Shown here piece by piece: positions 31,986 to 43,159 of a DNA stretch of 64,000 bases. The notes beneath the pieces were generated by a model that had not been told where the DNA came from, searched no databases, and saw only the letters and a program-made list of their open reading frames with translations. Made by a program: the position numbers and the translations under genes. How positions within the stretch are numbered: position 1 is the first letter of the stretch; every line of letters starts with the position of its first letter. The DNA is from Stomoxys calcitrans (lineage: Eukaryota > Arthropoda > Insecta > Diptera > Muscidae): positions 44,450,291 through 44,514,290 of the forward strand of contig NC_081554.1 of NCBI RefSeq assembly GCF_963082655.1, given 5' to 3'.

Positions 31986-33590
31986 AACAATTTGGGGGGG
32001 GGGATGCCCCAGCCCCAAAACCCTGTAAACTATGTTTATTTGACTATCATGACAATATGGGACTCAAATGAAAGGGACTCAACAATCATGACAATTTGGG
32101 ACTCAAATGAAAGTTATCTGGGAGTAGATTACGATTATGGTCCGGAAGAAGAAATAGGCTTTAAACTTTATTGATATCGGAAGGGGCGGTCCCTCCCCCG
32201 TTACTCCAGAAACACCCACCAAAAACAAAAGTGGACCCATAGCAATAATATGGATATCAAAACAAAAAGTATGCGGGAGTAGATAACGAATCTGGCATAC
32301 AAATTTATGTCGAATTATAGGAAAGGGGGGGACTCCCCCCCCCAAAAAAAACGCCCAAAATGGGTACATTAGCCATTCATGTGGTGGTGGTGTGGTACTC
32401 GGTTTGTTTATTTGTTCCGTATAGACTCAAAAACGGCAAAACCGATTTTCTCAAAATTTTCGCCTTTTGTGTGTTTTTCGAAATCGGAAAGGAGGCGGAC
32501 CCTCCCCTTTATGCCAAAAACACCACCTAAAATCAAAAGTAGAGCGATCGGGACAATATGGGTATCAAAAGAAAGGTATTGGAGAGTAGAATACGAATAG
32601 GGTACTAAAATGTGAGTCAAGTACCCATTGGGCCGCCCTAACCCCAAAACTCCCCCAAACAGACATTTGGACGTTCATGTCAATCTGGGGCTCAAATGAA
32701 AGGTATTCGGGAGTAGTTTTCGAATCTGGCATACAAAATTAGATCGATGTATAGGGAAACACCCCACTGCCCAAAAATGCCCCATATGAGCATACGACTC
32801 ATTATGACTATATGAGACTCGACTGAACCAATTTTCCTAAAATTTCCACTGATTGTATAGGTTTGTCTAGAAGGAAACATATATATATATATAAATTTTA
32901 GATATAGGATGGGGGCGGACCCTCCCCCATACCTCAGAAACACCACCCAAAATCAAAAGTTGGCCAATTGATACAATATAGGTATCAAATGAAAGGTATT
33001 GGAGATTAGAAAACGAGTATCATATTTAAATTTGGGTCCAAGTACCCAGCGGGCCGCCCCAACCCCAAAACTCCTCTAAACAGATATATTAGACCTTCAT
33101 GTCAATATGGGACTCAAATGAAAAGCATTCGGCATTAGATTACAAATATGGCATACAAAATCCAAGTAATGAGAGGTCGCCCCATCCCCAAATACATACA
33201 AATGGCCATATTAGCCGATCATGGCTATATGGGACTGAAATGAAGGGCATTTGGGAGTAGGTTACGAATATGGCATTAAAATTTGCGTTCAAGTTTAGAT
33301 GGCGCTTTTCCTTTTAAAAATACGTCAAATAGGTTAATTGAACCATATGACAATATTAGACTCCAATGAAAGGTATTTGAAAATAGAAAACGAATTTGAT
33401 ATCCAATTTTGAAGACAAATATTTGGGGTTATGCCCTAAAGCACCCCCTAAACTGAACTTTATTCCCGTCTATGGCAATATGGAGCTCAAATTAACGGTG
33501 TTTGGGAGTGAAGAACGAATTTGATATATATTTTCAGGGCAAAGTGCCAGTAGCCGCCACAGCCCAAAAAAAACACCCTCCCACCGGCAC
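31985..33590 (-). repeat. G/C-rich tandem array (array G2), reverse orientation
   Basis: About a dozen diverged units of the family at 2868-4490 read on the opposite strand: 'caatatgggactcaaatgaaaggtattgggagtagattacgaat ... ccccaaccccaaaac' recurs near 32060, 32200, 32560, 32690, 32985, 33110, 33230, 33370 and 33490. G- and C-runs at 31994-32003 and 32325-32343 resemble the poly-C in G1. Confidence 0.65.
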
Positions 33591-33767
33591 GGGATAGCTG
33601 TGAGCATTACACAGGCTGGAACATTGAGCTCCAACTTGTGTTCATTGCAGTCACGAGAAGCTTAGCTGCAAGCTGCGGAAGCGTCCACAGGTTGTGGATT
33701 GTGGAATGCTCTATAGGGAATAGATGATATCCATTTTTGAGTCGAAATGTCTGAGGTGCCATTCCTC
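33591..33767. other. Unassigned segment between array and SINE
   Basis: GC-richer than the surroundings (for example ggctggaacattgagctcca). It matches no family recognised here. Confidence 0.3.
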
Positions 33768-34068
33768 CCATAACGAGAACATTACCCTAAGGAAGAACAT
33801 TACCACCAGAAACCGAGAAGGGGCAAATTCTCACACATCATCGAGTGCTTTCCGATTCAAATTTAAACTCAATGATGAGGGACCTTTTTTTATAGCCGGG
33901 TCCGAACGGCGTCCCGCAGTGCGACACCTCTTTGGGGGAAAATTTTTTAAATGTCCATGCATGGCATTGTATCTCACAAATGTCGCCAATATTAAGAGGA
34001 GATAAACACCGCTTTGTCGGATGTTCTCGCCAGGATTCGAACGCGTTCAGCGTTATAGGCTACAATGG
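33768..34068 (-). mobile_element. SINE-1 copy, decayed
   Basis: Blocks gtccgaacggcgtcccgcag, ggagataaacaccgc and a B-box-like ccaggattcgaacg (near 34031) occur in minus-strand order. The head is incomplete. Array-G-like sequence resumes at about 34090-34340, so the SINE probably lies within array G2. Confidence 0.75.
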
Positions 34069-34464
34069 CAAGAATTCGATATTCGCATTCAGGGCGAAGT
34101 ATCCCCACCCTAAAAAGCTATTAGAGAGTTAAAGAAGACGCAGCGGAGCAGGCCCGTTTCGGCTAGTTTGATATAAAAATGTCTAGGAGGTAACCCTATT
34201 CCCGAAAAACCAACTGTACTGACATATAGTCCAATTGGGCTAATAAGGCACCCAAATGAAAGATCTTTGGCAGTATGGTGAAGCGATCCGGATAATATGT
34301 GGTTCAAATGATAGGTCTCTGTTAGTAAAGGTTAATTTCGTATGGGTAAAATGTTTTGCAGTGGTAGCACTGGTTTAATAATTGTGTCCAAAAGTCAAAT
34401 GAAAAATATTCAGTATACTCTGCCATTTCATTATGGAGAAACTTACAAACCATTATGATTATGC

Positions 34465-34585
34465 ATAAACTTACAAACCAGCAACGAATTCAAATCGTCT
34501 AAACTTATGGATGGAAATCCACTGTTTTATCGAAAATTTTTGTTCAGCGATGAGACTCTTTTCTACCTAAATGGAAAATTTTGTC
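34465..34585 (+). pseudogene. Mariner-like transposase N-terminal remnant, internally deleted
   Basis: LTNQQRIQIV (helix-turn-helix start) is followed within about 20 codons, in a shifted frame, by FYRKFLFSDETLFYLNG, the first catalytic aspartate region. In an intact family member these would be well over 100 residues apart. The same kind of deletion is seen in the element at 9990-10530. Confidence 0.65.
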
Positions 34586-35499
34586 CAGATTTTTCTTCTT
34601 TTTTCCAAAAAATTCACTGATTATACTCCTTTCAAGTCAAATTTTGTACTTTACACCACCTATAAGTTTCAATAGGCAGTTTTTGACTATACTTTCTGCT
34701 CTAAAGCACTTCAAGACGCTCTGAAATTGTCTCAACTCAACCATGAATGTCATGCATTCTTTTTAGGGAAAAATATTTATTAAGCGTAGAACGAATGGCG
34801 TGTCCTTGTAGTAAACAGTCGACCAAATCTGTTGAGCTCATTTAGTTCGTTGCATTGTTGTTTATTTTTAATATCATTATTGGCATTTAACTTGTCGTAT
34901 ACATATTTTTGGAGCATTAAATGCTGTCAGAGCAATAACACCGACTGCAACGCCAACACCAACACCACGATCGCAAGCAGTCACCAGTAAAATTTTATTT
35001 CAAGTATCCTGCTGCGTTTCATACCACCATACCATTCCACTTGTTTTATTTTGATTATACAACGAACGCCTTGGTGTTCCTTTGTAAAGCAAAAACAGCA
35101 AAAAAAAAACAAAAAATCGAAAAATAAAATGGATTTTGAGATGATGTCGTTTAGGAATAATGAGTCAAAGAGGTCGGTGATATTGCTGGTCCTCCTTCAA
35201 CCTGATATGAAATACTTTTCTGTCATCATATTCAAGTAGCTAAAGTCATGCCATAAGGCTGAATGTAAATATTTACTGCCATTGTTGCCGTTGCCGGCGT
35301 TGTTTGTATTGCATCTAGTCAATATTTAATTTGTCTGTGTTTTAGTTTTTTTTTTTTTTTTTTTAATTTTTATGTCTTTATTAAAAGCCTTTGTTTGTAT
35401 TTTATTTTAGTGTTATTATGAAGATAATTTTTGTGTAAAGACGACATTATGGTATATAAAGAAAAATATTACCCCAATATCAAAATATTTGATGTCTTT
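34586..35499. other. AT-rich unique stretch
   Basis: No gene or repeat family recognised. It contains a 20-bp T-run at 35346-35365 and a (CAACACC)-like patch near 34948. Confidence 0.45.
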
Positions 35500-36180
35500 A
35501 TACTCTCCACCATATGGGGTGTGGTATACTAACTACGTCTGTGCATACGTTCTTGATAGTCATGACAACTTAAGACGATCTGTCTATGTCCGTCCGTCCG
35601 TAGAAATCATGCAAACTTTCAAACGAGTGAAGCTGCTCTAAAATTTGCAAAAATACTTCCATTAATGCAGGTCGCTGAACGCCTGGCTTAAAATCCTGGC
35701 GAGAACATCAGAACAAAAATTTTCAGCGGTGATTTTTTCCCCTTCTTATGCTGACGACATTTGCGAGGTACCTTGCCCGGTAAAATCTTCTCCCCAATGA
35801 GGTGTCGCAATGCGGCACGCCGTTCGGACTCGCCAATAGAAAAAGACACCTTTATCATTGAGCTTCAACTTGAATCGGAGATAACTCATCCATATATGTT
35901 AGAGGTTTAATCCCATATCTGTGCTTAGTATAATCCGCATCCTTTCATTAACTTATATAGCTATATAAACCGATCTCCCGATTTCACTTCTTGAAACTCT
36001 AGAAGGTATTCTTATCCAATTTGGCTGAAATTTTGCACAATGTCTTTTTATTTTATTTTTAAGCTCTTGCCTGTTAATAGAAACCTTGCAAAGCACTGGA
36101 GAAACGCAATCCATCGTTGAGGTATACAAAATTCGACCCAACCGAACTTAGTATGCGCTCACTTGTATTATATTTACAAA
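35500..36180 (-). mobile_element. DINE-1-like repeat, split by a SINE
   Basis: The left part (35500-35669) is the DINE-1-type end: ctccaccatatggggtgtgg, gttcttgatagtcatgac, tgtccgtccgtccgtagaaa, then aaatacttccattaatgcag. The right part (35930-36180) holds one internal unit and the opposite terminus (attcgacccaaccgaactta). A SINE-1 lies between. This is the shortest copy with both ends. Confidence 0.75.
35670..35925 (+). mobile_element. SINE-1 copy, head truncated
   Basis: It starts within the head at ctgaacgcctggcttaaaat (B-box-like region decayed to GGCTTAAAATCC). The body is complete, and the tail blurs into DINE sequence near 35915. The A-box is absent. Confidence 0.75.
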
Positions 36181-36344
36181 CTAGCTGGCCCGGTGTGCTT
36201 TGCTACACCTTTAAGTGTTTGCGGCCCCCTGTTGATATGAACCAAACTTTGGCGTTTGGTGTACATGTATATAACTATGCGGCATAATTTTGGGGTGGGT
36301 TCGCACCCCTGGGACTAGACCCTCTTCGAATATAAGATAAAGCG
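36181..36344 (+). repeat. Unclassified interspersed repeat, 'ctagctggcccggtg' type
   Basis: It begins actagctggcccggtgtgct and includes ttggggtgggttcgcacccc. I recall similar openings as scattered repeats in dipteran DNA but cannot name the family. It lies exactly between two DINE termini. Confidence 0.35.
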
Positions 36345-36440
36345 TGTTAAGTTCGGCCGGGCCGAATCTTATACAGCCTCGAATGTACAGGCCAAAGACG
36401 TCCCCTATGGCCTGTTTCGATATCTGACGGGCTGTAGGCT
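36345..36440 (+). mobile_element. DINE-1-like terminus only
   Basis: Perfect palindrome ttcggccgggccgaa at about 36355-36369, preceded by gcgtgttaag and followed by tcttatacagcctcgaatgt. No internal units follow. Confidence 0.65.
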
Positions 36441-36489
36441 CGAAATTGGTGGACTGCTATAGAGAAAAAGTGCCACATAAGGATCATAC

Positions 36490-37650
36490 AACAGGTTCAG
36501 AAAACATGAAAACATATTGTCCTGGCATAGGCGGAGCGATGAGGACCACGCCCACTAGGGCACTGGAGACTATTATAGATTCCCGACACATTGACATACA
36601 CATTAAGTGTGAGGCAGCCGTTGCGGCTATGAGACTCAAGGCGATGGAAGAATGAGAGAATGAATCGAGAATGGAAGCAGCTCAAGTCATCGTGGTATAA
36701 TCTAGGCGACGATAGGCAACCTGTAAAGAAGGAAAGAGGTTTCTGATGGGATACCTGAGACGACACTTGAGGTTGAGTGCGGGTCACTGGTGCCAGCAGC
36801 ACAGTCTTAGACTGACGGAACCCTAGGACCGCCATCTGGAAGATCATGTTACACGAATGGATCAAAGCTAGAGGACATAGTGGGCCTGGGGGTCTACGTT
36901 GAGAACCCAAGGAGCGAGATCTGTTTTAGACCATAACCATAATACAAGCCTACAAGCGAAAATCAGGGCGATCACTGAATGCGTGAGGTGGTATGGTGCT
37001 AACGCGAGGACGTCAAATGTGAACATCTTTACAGACAGTTAAATGACCGTTGAAGACAATGACAACCAGGACGGTAAGATTACGGACAATCTTGGAATAT
37101 AAAAAAGAGATTAATGCCTTCTCTGATAATGGCACTATGCGCATAGTTTGGGTGCCGGGCCTTAACGGTGTAAGGGAGAATGAAAACGGCAGATGATTTG
37201 GCGGTGAAGGCCACAGGACTTGGTTAACCGAAACCTTTCGGGTCAACGCAGTGTCAGTCAAGGGCGTGGGCGACGAATGCGCATGTAACATTGTGGAACA
37301 GCGAAACGGTGGGTAGGACTGCGAGAATCCCATGGGGTCATCCGGATCGTGAGAGGACTAGCCTATTACTGAAAGGAAGTAAGAAGGTGGTCAGTATTGC
37401 TTTTGGTGTCATAACGGTACACATAACGCTACAAGCTCACTTATGCAAAATCGGTGCGCCAATTGATAGCATTTGTAGGGCATGAAGGGAAGATGATGAG
37501 ACGTTGGAGCATTTCCTATGTCATTGCCCGGCTTTCACGGTTAAATGTCTTCGATACTTAGGTGGGGACACAATACAGACATGAACCAACTTAGGGGCGT
37601 GGCATGGAAAATAATTAAGGATTTTGTAAGTAGCACCGAATTCCTAACTT
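36490..37650 (+). mobile_element. LINE-A copy, RT C-terminus to 3' end
   Basis: GIGGAMRTTPTRALETIIDS and HIDIHIKCEAAVAAMRLKAM at 36525-36650 are the RT-RNase H linker. YTNGSKLEDI (decayed TDGSK) lies near 36850. Then come HPDRERTSLLLKGSKK at 37340-37390, a knuckle region (CRA, stop, DDETLEHFLCHCPAF) near 37470-37535 and the 3' end ttaggggcgtggcatggaaa. It has frequent stops and a strong GC contrast with neighbouring DNA. Confidence 0.75.
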
Positions 37651-37654
37651 AGAT

Positions 37655-37800
37655 TTTCTTTCATGGAGAAGTTTTTACATGACAAAGTATCTCACAAATG
37701 TAGCCAGCATAAGTAAGAGGATAACCACCACGCCTGGGTTTGAACCAAGGCGTTCAACGTCATAGGCGAATATGCTAACCTCTGCGCTACGTTGGCCACC
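37655..37800 (-). mobile_element. SINE-1 fragment (5' half)
   Basis: The head with a good A-box-like region (aacctctgcgctacgttggc on +) and the B-box-like tgggtttgaaccaagg are present. The body is cut at about 37655 next to the LINE-A 3' end. Confidence 0.78.
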
Positions 37801-37802
37801 GA

Positions 37803-37883
37803 TAGTATCGATAGGAAATATATCAATTGATATTCAGATATTACATAAAATATCGATAGTATCGATAGTGCTATCGATATTTT
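37803..37883. repeat. ATCGAT-rich palindromic cluster (DRE-like)
   Basis: Four ATCGAT hexamers in 81 bp, at least one within a full TATCGATA. 37847-37859 (aaaatatcgatag) and 37871-37883 (ctatcgatatttt) are perfect inverted arms around an 11-bp loop. TATCGATA is the DREF/BEAF-type site in Drosophila promoters; function here is untested. Confidence 0.55.
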
Positions 37884-37900
37884 GCCAGCTTTATACAGGA

Positions 37901-38066
37901 GCCCCGGTAGCCAAGTTGGTAGCATGCTCGAATTACTAGATCAGGTGTCGTCGTTTCGATTCCTGCCACAAGCCTTGGTCTGTCGCTACAGTGGCATCAC
38001 AATAGACTTAAAATTGTCTAAGGTAGTCTGTAAAGGACTACCACTCTTACCTAACCCTAACCCACA
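37901..38066 (+). mobile_element. SINE-2 copy d
   Basis: Head gccccggtagccaagttggt, B-box-like GTTTCGATTCC near 37953, body to ctcttacctaaccctaaccc. The TAACCC repeats at the end are the longest tail seen for this family here. Confidence 0.85.
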
Positions 38067-38089
38067 GGACTGGGACATTTTTAAGGCTT

Positions 38090-38700
38090 AGCTCAGTTAG
38101 GCTAAGACGGCGACACCATCTAATGCACTGAATTCAATGCACCTGGCGAGATGGGAACCATGCCCATTACGGCACTGAAGACAAACGTAGATTTCCGACC
38201 CATAGACATACAGATTATAACGCCACTCATAGCCGAGACTTAAGGCGATGGGCAAGTAGATAGAATATAGGAAGACAGGTCAGACCATCGCGGGATCATC
38301 AAAACGAAGATCGCAAACATGAATGGAGTAGAAGTAATTTCGAATTGGATACCTGAGACAACACTTTTACGCGCGCGAGACACTATTGCCATGAGGCTGC
38401 AGATGGCTTCGCTGTAAGGGCAAGATGGCTGCCATCTGTAAACTGCGTGAGTGCAAAAGCATTAAAGGCGACGCCGTTTGTGTTAAGGGCGTGGGTGTGG
38501 AACATTTATATGGCCGACAGGGCGACGAAAATCCTATGGGAGGATACGGATCGTGAGAAAACGAGGCTAATACTGAGGAAATTAAAAATGGATCAGTGTG
38601 GCTTTCGGTATCGTTACGGAAAATTAGGCCACGGGCGTAAATATGCAAAATGGGTGAAGCAAGTCACGATTTTAAATGGCATGTGAGGAAAATTTTTTAT
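38090..38700 (+). mobile_element. LINE-A copy, strongly rearranged
   Basis: catgcccattacggcactga resembles the RT-RNase H linker. At 38513-38570 the frame reads TKILWEDTDREKTRLILRK, the block before the knuckle. The intervening RNase H is largely deleted. Confidence 0.65.
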
Positions 38701-39289
38701 ATCAATAATGCCCAGCTTGGGAGGCTAACAGTCTCCGCACTTAGATAATATTGCAATACCAACTTTCTGTGACCACGGGTCGAGGGAGCCTTGGTCAAGC
38801 AGCGGTTACGGGCACTGTGTTTTCCTTATTATAATGCCAGACATTCCAGGCAGTGTAGACTGCACGTTGTTCGAGCGGCTATTTGATACAAAGTACTGAA
38901 CTACTATACTTTGTATGGCCGATTGCAACTACTACTGGTAGTATATGGTGCGTAGCCTTCTATATGTATGGTTCCAGACTGGGCGACCTTGTGTGTACCT
39001 TGAGGATATGAAGCTAGGCTTATCAAGAATGCTGCTCGATATCTGTAGTGTGTAGCGAATATGCTTGCAAAAAAAATGTTCGGGTATGGGTAGGTAATAA
39101 TGTATTGATAGTTGGCATATACATCTTTGCAGATTGCAAGGCAGCCTTGGGTATTTCTTGGAGAATGTATTTTTGAGTTCAGAAACCGCCTTCGACTGTC
39201 GCAGATCACTCAAAGAAATGGGTGAACATTTTAAAATTAATTTGATCAGGGCAGAGCAGACAAGGTTGCAAGGCTAGGAACCGCCTTAT
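38700..39289. other. Unassigned stretch
   Basis: No family recognised. The start resembles LINE-A 3' coding sequence (cccagcttgggaggctaaca) only faintly. Confidence 0.35.
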
Positions 39290-39800
39290 ACAAAGTTTAT
39301 GTATTCTTGATCGTCTTGACAGTCTAAATCGTTTAAGCCTTGTCAGTCCGTCTGTCGAAATACTTCCTATTAGTGTAGGTCGGTTGGGATTGTAAATGAT
39401 GTAGCCATATAAACCGATCTTGGATATTGACTTCTGATTAATCTGCTTAATTTTAGCCAAATCGGGAAAATTGGGGTTTCCAGGTGCTCAAGAAGTCAAA
39501 TCGGGAGATCGGTTTATATGGAAGCTATATCGAAATCTTAACCGATATGGTCCATTTGCAATCCCCAATGACCTACATCAATACTAAGCATCTGTGCAAA
39601 ATTTCAAGCGGCTAGATTTACGCGTTCGACCGCTTTGTGAATTCGACAGACGGAAGTACGGACGGACGTGGCTAGATCGACTCAGAATGTCGAGATGATC
39701 AAGAATATATTGTATATACTTTATGGGGTCTTAGATCAATATTTCGAGGAGTTATAAACTAGATTAGTATACCCCCATTCTATGGTAGTGGGTATAAAAA
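39290..39800. mobile_element. Two DINE-1-like ends, inner sides facing
   Basis: 39295-39425 is a minus-oriented end plus part-unit (attcttgatcgtcttgacag ... gtcagtccgtctgtcgaaat ... aaaccgatct). 39460-39800 is plus-oriented (gaagctatatcg ... gacggacgtggctagatcga ... tatactttatggggtcttag ... ggtagtgggtataaaa). Both DINE-1-type ends face outward, so no normal single element is present. Confidence 0.65.
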
Positions 39801-39889
39801 AGAATTGTTCAAAATCTTGTAATAGGTCACGCATCTGTCTAGTGAAGTAAGAATCAATCAACGATTGAAGATTAAAAAGGATGGTCATA

Positions 39890-40020
39890 TCCGTTAGTAA
39901 ATAGCAAATTAAGTTTCAAGATAGCATCTTGTTTTCAAAGCTTTGGTTCTTTGACTCCTTTTCTTTGATAAAGTCCTATAAATAAGGAAAAATCTTCAAT
40001 TTTGGCCCTACTTTTTTTCT
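39890..40020. mobile_element. End fragment of the foldback family
   Basis: gatagcatcttgttttcaaa, ctttggttctttgac and aaagtcctataaataagg match the right end of the inverted-repeat element (16745-16850). Only one arm is seen. Confidence 0.5.
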
Positions 40021-40600
40021 GTGTAGGTACTTGCCATAGAGCCGAAGAATTCAGACTTTGCTCTCTTATTTCCATTATTCAAAAAAAAAAAATATTTTTT
40101 CTAGTTACAAGTGTTCATACTCTCTTTGTTCTCATTGTTGCATACAGCATCATTATCTTCACAATCATTATCAGTATAAACATCATCTCATCATACTCAT
40201 CGATACCATGCTTATGAATATGCAAGATAATGTTGCCCTGCAATCGTTTCGGTTTTTTATTATTACGAACAACTAAGGCGGCAAATATGGCGTCAGCCAT
40301 GAAGATGGGAATGGCAACGGCAGCTCTGAATGTAGAAAAAATTAACAGCTCCACAAATACTGTCAAAGCAGTAGACATCTTCATTTTAAGCGCATTGCTG
40401 CTACAAAAGGATCGATCACATACACACTTGCGGATCTTATGCTCATTCACACCTGAGAGAATCACAAAAACTGAGAACAGCAACAACAACAAGCGATGGC
40501 AAACAAATAGTAGTAGAATAAATGCCTGCATAGTTAACTAAACCAAAGGGCAACTAAAAAGGCATACGAATGCTGCTGAAGCAAATGAACTCCTGAGATA
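40021..40600. other. Unique stretch
   Basis: Frames of 103 and 138 codons overlap on opposite strands here (40230-40541 + and 40115-40531 -). They show no familiar domain, and I do not call either as a gene. Confidence 0.4.
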
Positions 40601-40835
40601 TTGGGTTGCCCAAAAAGTAATTGCGGATTTTTTAAAAGAAATTAAATGCATTTTTAATAAAACTTAGAATGAACTTTAATCAAATATACTTTTTTTAAAC
40701 TTTTTTTCTAAAGCAAGCTAAAAGTAACAGCTGATAACTGACGGAAGAAAGAATGCAATTACAGAGTCACAAGCTGTGAAAAAATTTGTCAACGCCGACT
40801 ATATGAAAAATCCGCAATTACTTTTTGGGCAACCA
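40601..40835 (+). mobile_element. Mariner-derived MITE copy 6 (235 bp)
   Basis: Intact left TIR preceded by TA at 40599-40600. The right end ...gggcaacca runs into ttcc without a clean TA. Confidence 0.88.
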
Positions 40836-40839
40836 TTCC

Positions 40840-41010
40840 ATCAGATTCCTAATTGCAAGGATTGATACACACTGCAGTGGTCGGGTAACCTTTTCGATAT
40901 GACCAGTTCTAGATCTTTAGAGTACACTCTAAAGCCCTCCTGGTCGTTTAGTTTGGAACCATCCGTATAGATGCCTTTGTAACTTCTGTTACCAGGGATA
41001 TCGTAGTTGG
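40840..41010 (-). mobile_element. LINE-A fragment: first part of RNase H
   Basis: The minus strand reads DIPGNRSYKGIYTDGSKLND then EGFRVYSKDLELVISKRLPD. This is the start of RNase H with the first catalytic aspartate (TDGSK) intact. Confidence 0.75.
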
Positions 41011-41308
41011 AATCGGTTCTAATATATCTGATGATCTGATGTAGCTCCTATCTAAACCGATTTCGGATCTGGACTTCTCGAACCGCTAGAAGGCGCAATT
41101 CATATCCGATTTGGCTGAAATGATGCACGAAGTTTTTCGTTTTAGCCATCAAAAACTGTGCCAATTATGGCTTAAATCGGTTCAAAATCTGATATAGCTC
41201 CCATATAATCCGATCTCGGCTTAGATCCTCTAGAGGGCGCATTTATTACCCGATTTGGCTGAATTTTTGCATGAAGTGTTTCGGTTTGACCATCAACAAC
41301 TGTGCCAT
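41010..41308 (-). mobile_element. DINE-1-like internal units, no termini
   Basis: Two units of the 'gcgcaattcatatccgattt' subfamily with gatatagctcccatat near 41192. They lie between two LINE-A RNase H fragments that are not collinear with each other. Confidence 0.65.
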
Positions 41309-41480
41309 TTCACCTTACTCTGTTATGGCCCGGAACCCAAACGATGCGGATTTTGTCATCCTCAGAAAAGGCCTTAATCTCTTTCTTGCACTGCAAGACT
41401 GTTCGTGACCTTACAGTCCTGCTTGTTATTTCCCTTATGGCAATTTTACTGTCGGTAAAGTTGTTCACACTTTATATTAA
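41308..41480 (-). mobile_element. LINE-A fragment: later part of RNase H
   Basis: The minus strand reads VNNFTDSKIAIREITSRTVR, QCKKEIKAFSEDDKIRIVWV. In an intact LINE-A this follows the TDGSK part, but here it lies upstream of it. The two pieces are therefore rearranged or come from separate insertions. Confidence 0.75.
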
Positions 41481-42536
41481 AAAGCGGCTCAGGTGGGAAA
41501 CATCGGATATTGTATCAAGGATAACACAGTGTCCATAGCCGCCACATGACCAATGAGAAAGCTCCCTTAACCTCACGGCAGTGGATATGAGGGTCTAATA
41601 TGAGGCACCAATTCAAATTTGAATAAACTGTTGGAATATTAAGCGTTTTATGCTCCCAAAAAGTTAATCCAGAAGATTGATTTATATGGGAGCTATATCA
41701 GCAAAATCAACTATATCGAGAACCTTACCTGCCTATCAGCAGTGTAGGGCAGCGTATCTAAAGTACTATTGCAGCAGCAGCGCTATGAGCACTGTTCTTC
41801 TCATTTAGAATAAATTCTGTAAACAACTCTCAACATTCGTCCTCCAGTGTGCCGCACATATGCACAATGAGACCAGCGCAACGTACTGTTGCTCATTTCA
41901 ATTATTTTAATTTCCTTTTTACGGTCCACAAAACACACACACACACACACACATACACATTCACAACAAAAACTTATTCAAACAAAACTTCAATAACAAG
42001 TGTTATATGTTTTCTTTAACTTTAGCACTTTTGCCATATACCCAAACATTGCTTCGCTTCTCTTGCTCACATTTTTTTTTTGAACTGCTAATACGACGCG
42101 CCTGCAAACAAAAACAAGAATAGCAATACACAACAACAAAAAAACGAAAATAAAAAACCAAAACACTGGTCATCCCAACAACAATAAAAGTGTAAAAGTG
42201 TACAACTATGAAATGCAAACATGGCGTACCTTACTCTACTACACCCGTGTAGTATACACATGAGACAACTTTGCAGTCCAGTGTCCCTGATGCTTTTGTT
42301 GTTTGTAGTCTGAAGATTTCTGCGGACGGTTTCAAGTGTCTTGTGTCCTTGAAACAAATTGTTGTCGTCATAATTTTTCATAAAGCCTGCCTTTGAGCAC
42401 ACAACGAAGGTGATAATAACGATGTCCCGATTGCAGTTGAAGGAAACTAAAAAAAAAAGAAAAAAAAACAGATTTGTTGGTAGTACAGTGACAAATATTT
42501 TTGATAAGCTTTTTCAAAAAATACACTCGGAAAATA
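41480..42536. other. Mostly unique stretch with an AC microsatellite and a DINE scrap
   Basis: About 41660-41730 holds one decayed DINE unit (gatttatatgggagctatat). An (AC)n run lies at about 41932-41953. No coding signal. Confidence 0.5.
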
Positions 42537-43158
42537 TTGTAAATGGGCCATATCGGTCCATGTTTTGATATAGCTGCCATATAACCGATCTTGGGTCTTG
42601 ACTTCTTGAGCCTCTAGGGTGCTCAATTCTTATCCGATTTAGCTGAATTTTGGCACGACGTGTTTTGTTATGATATCCAACAACTGTGCCAAGTATGGTT
42701 TAAATCGGTTCATAACCGGATATAGCTGTCATATAAACATTTCTTGGGTCTTGACTTCTTGAGCAATTGGAGGGTGCAATTCCTATCCGATTTGGCTGAA
42801 ATATTGTACGACGGATTCTCTCATGACCATCAACATACGTGTTTATTATGGTCTGAATCGGTCTATAGCCCGATACAACTCCCATATAAACCGATCTCTC
42901 TATTTTACTTCTTGAGCCCCCAAAGGGCGCAATTCTTATTCGAATTGGCTGACATTTTACACAGGTCTCCAACATATAATTTAATTGTGGTCTAAACCGG
43001 ATCATACATTGATATCGTTCTAATAGCAGAGTAAATCTTTTCTTATATCATTTTTTTTTGCCTAAGAAGAGATGCCGGGAAAAGAACTCTACAAATTCGA
43101 TCCATGGTGGAGGGTAAATAAGATTCGGCCCGGCCGAACTTAGCACGCTTTTATTTGT
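42537..43158 (-). mobile_element. DINE-1-like repeat with terminus
   Basis: About four units (near 42570, 42722, 42875 and 43010), then the terminus at 43100-43150 with the perfect palindrome attcggcccggccgaa and ttagcacgcttttatttg. A LINE-D poly-A tail abuts it. Confidence 0.75.
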
Positions 43159-43159
43159 T

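Noticed and set aside
40115..40541. Overlapping open frames of 138 codons (-) and 103 codons (+)
   Set aside because: Neither has a recognisable domain, and they shadow each other. No splice or start context supports a gene.
40840..41480. Single LINE-A interrupted by a DINE
   Set aside because: The two RNase H pieces are in the wrong order for one interrupted copy (the later part lies upstream of the TDGSK part), so they are listed separately.
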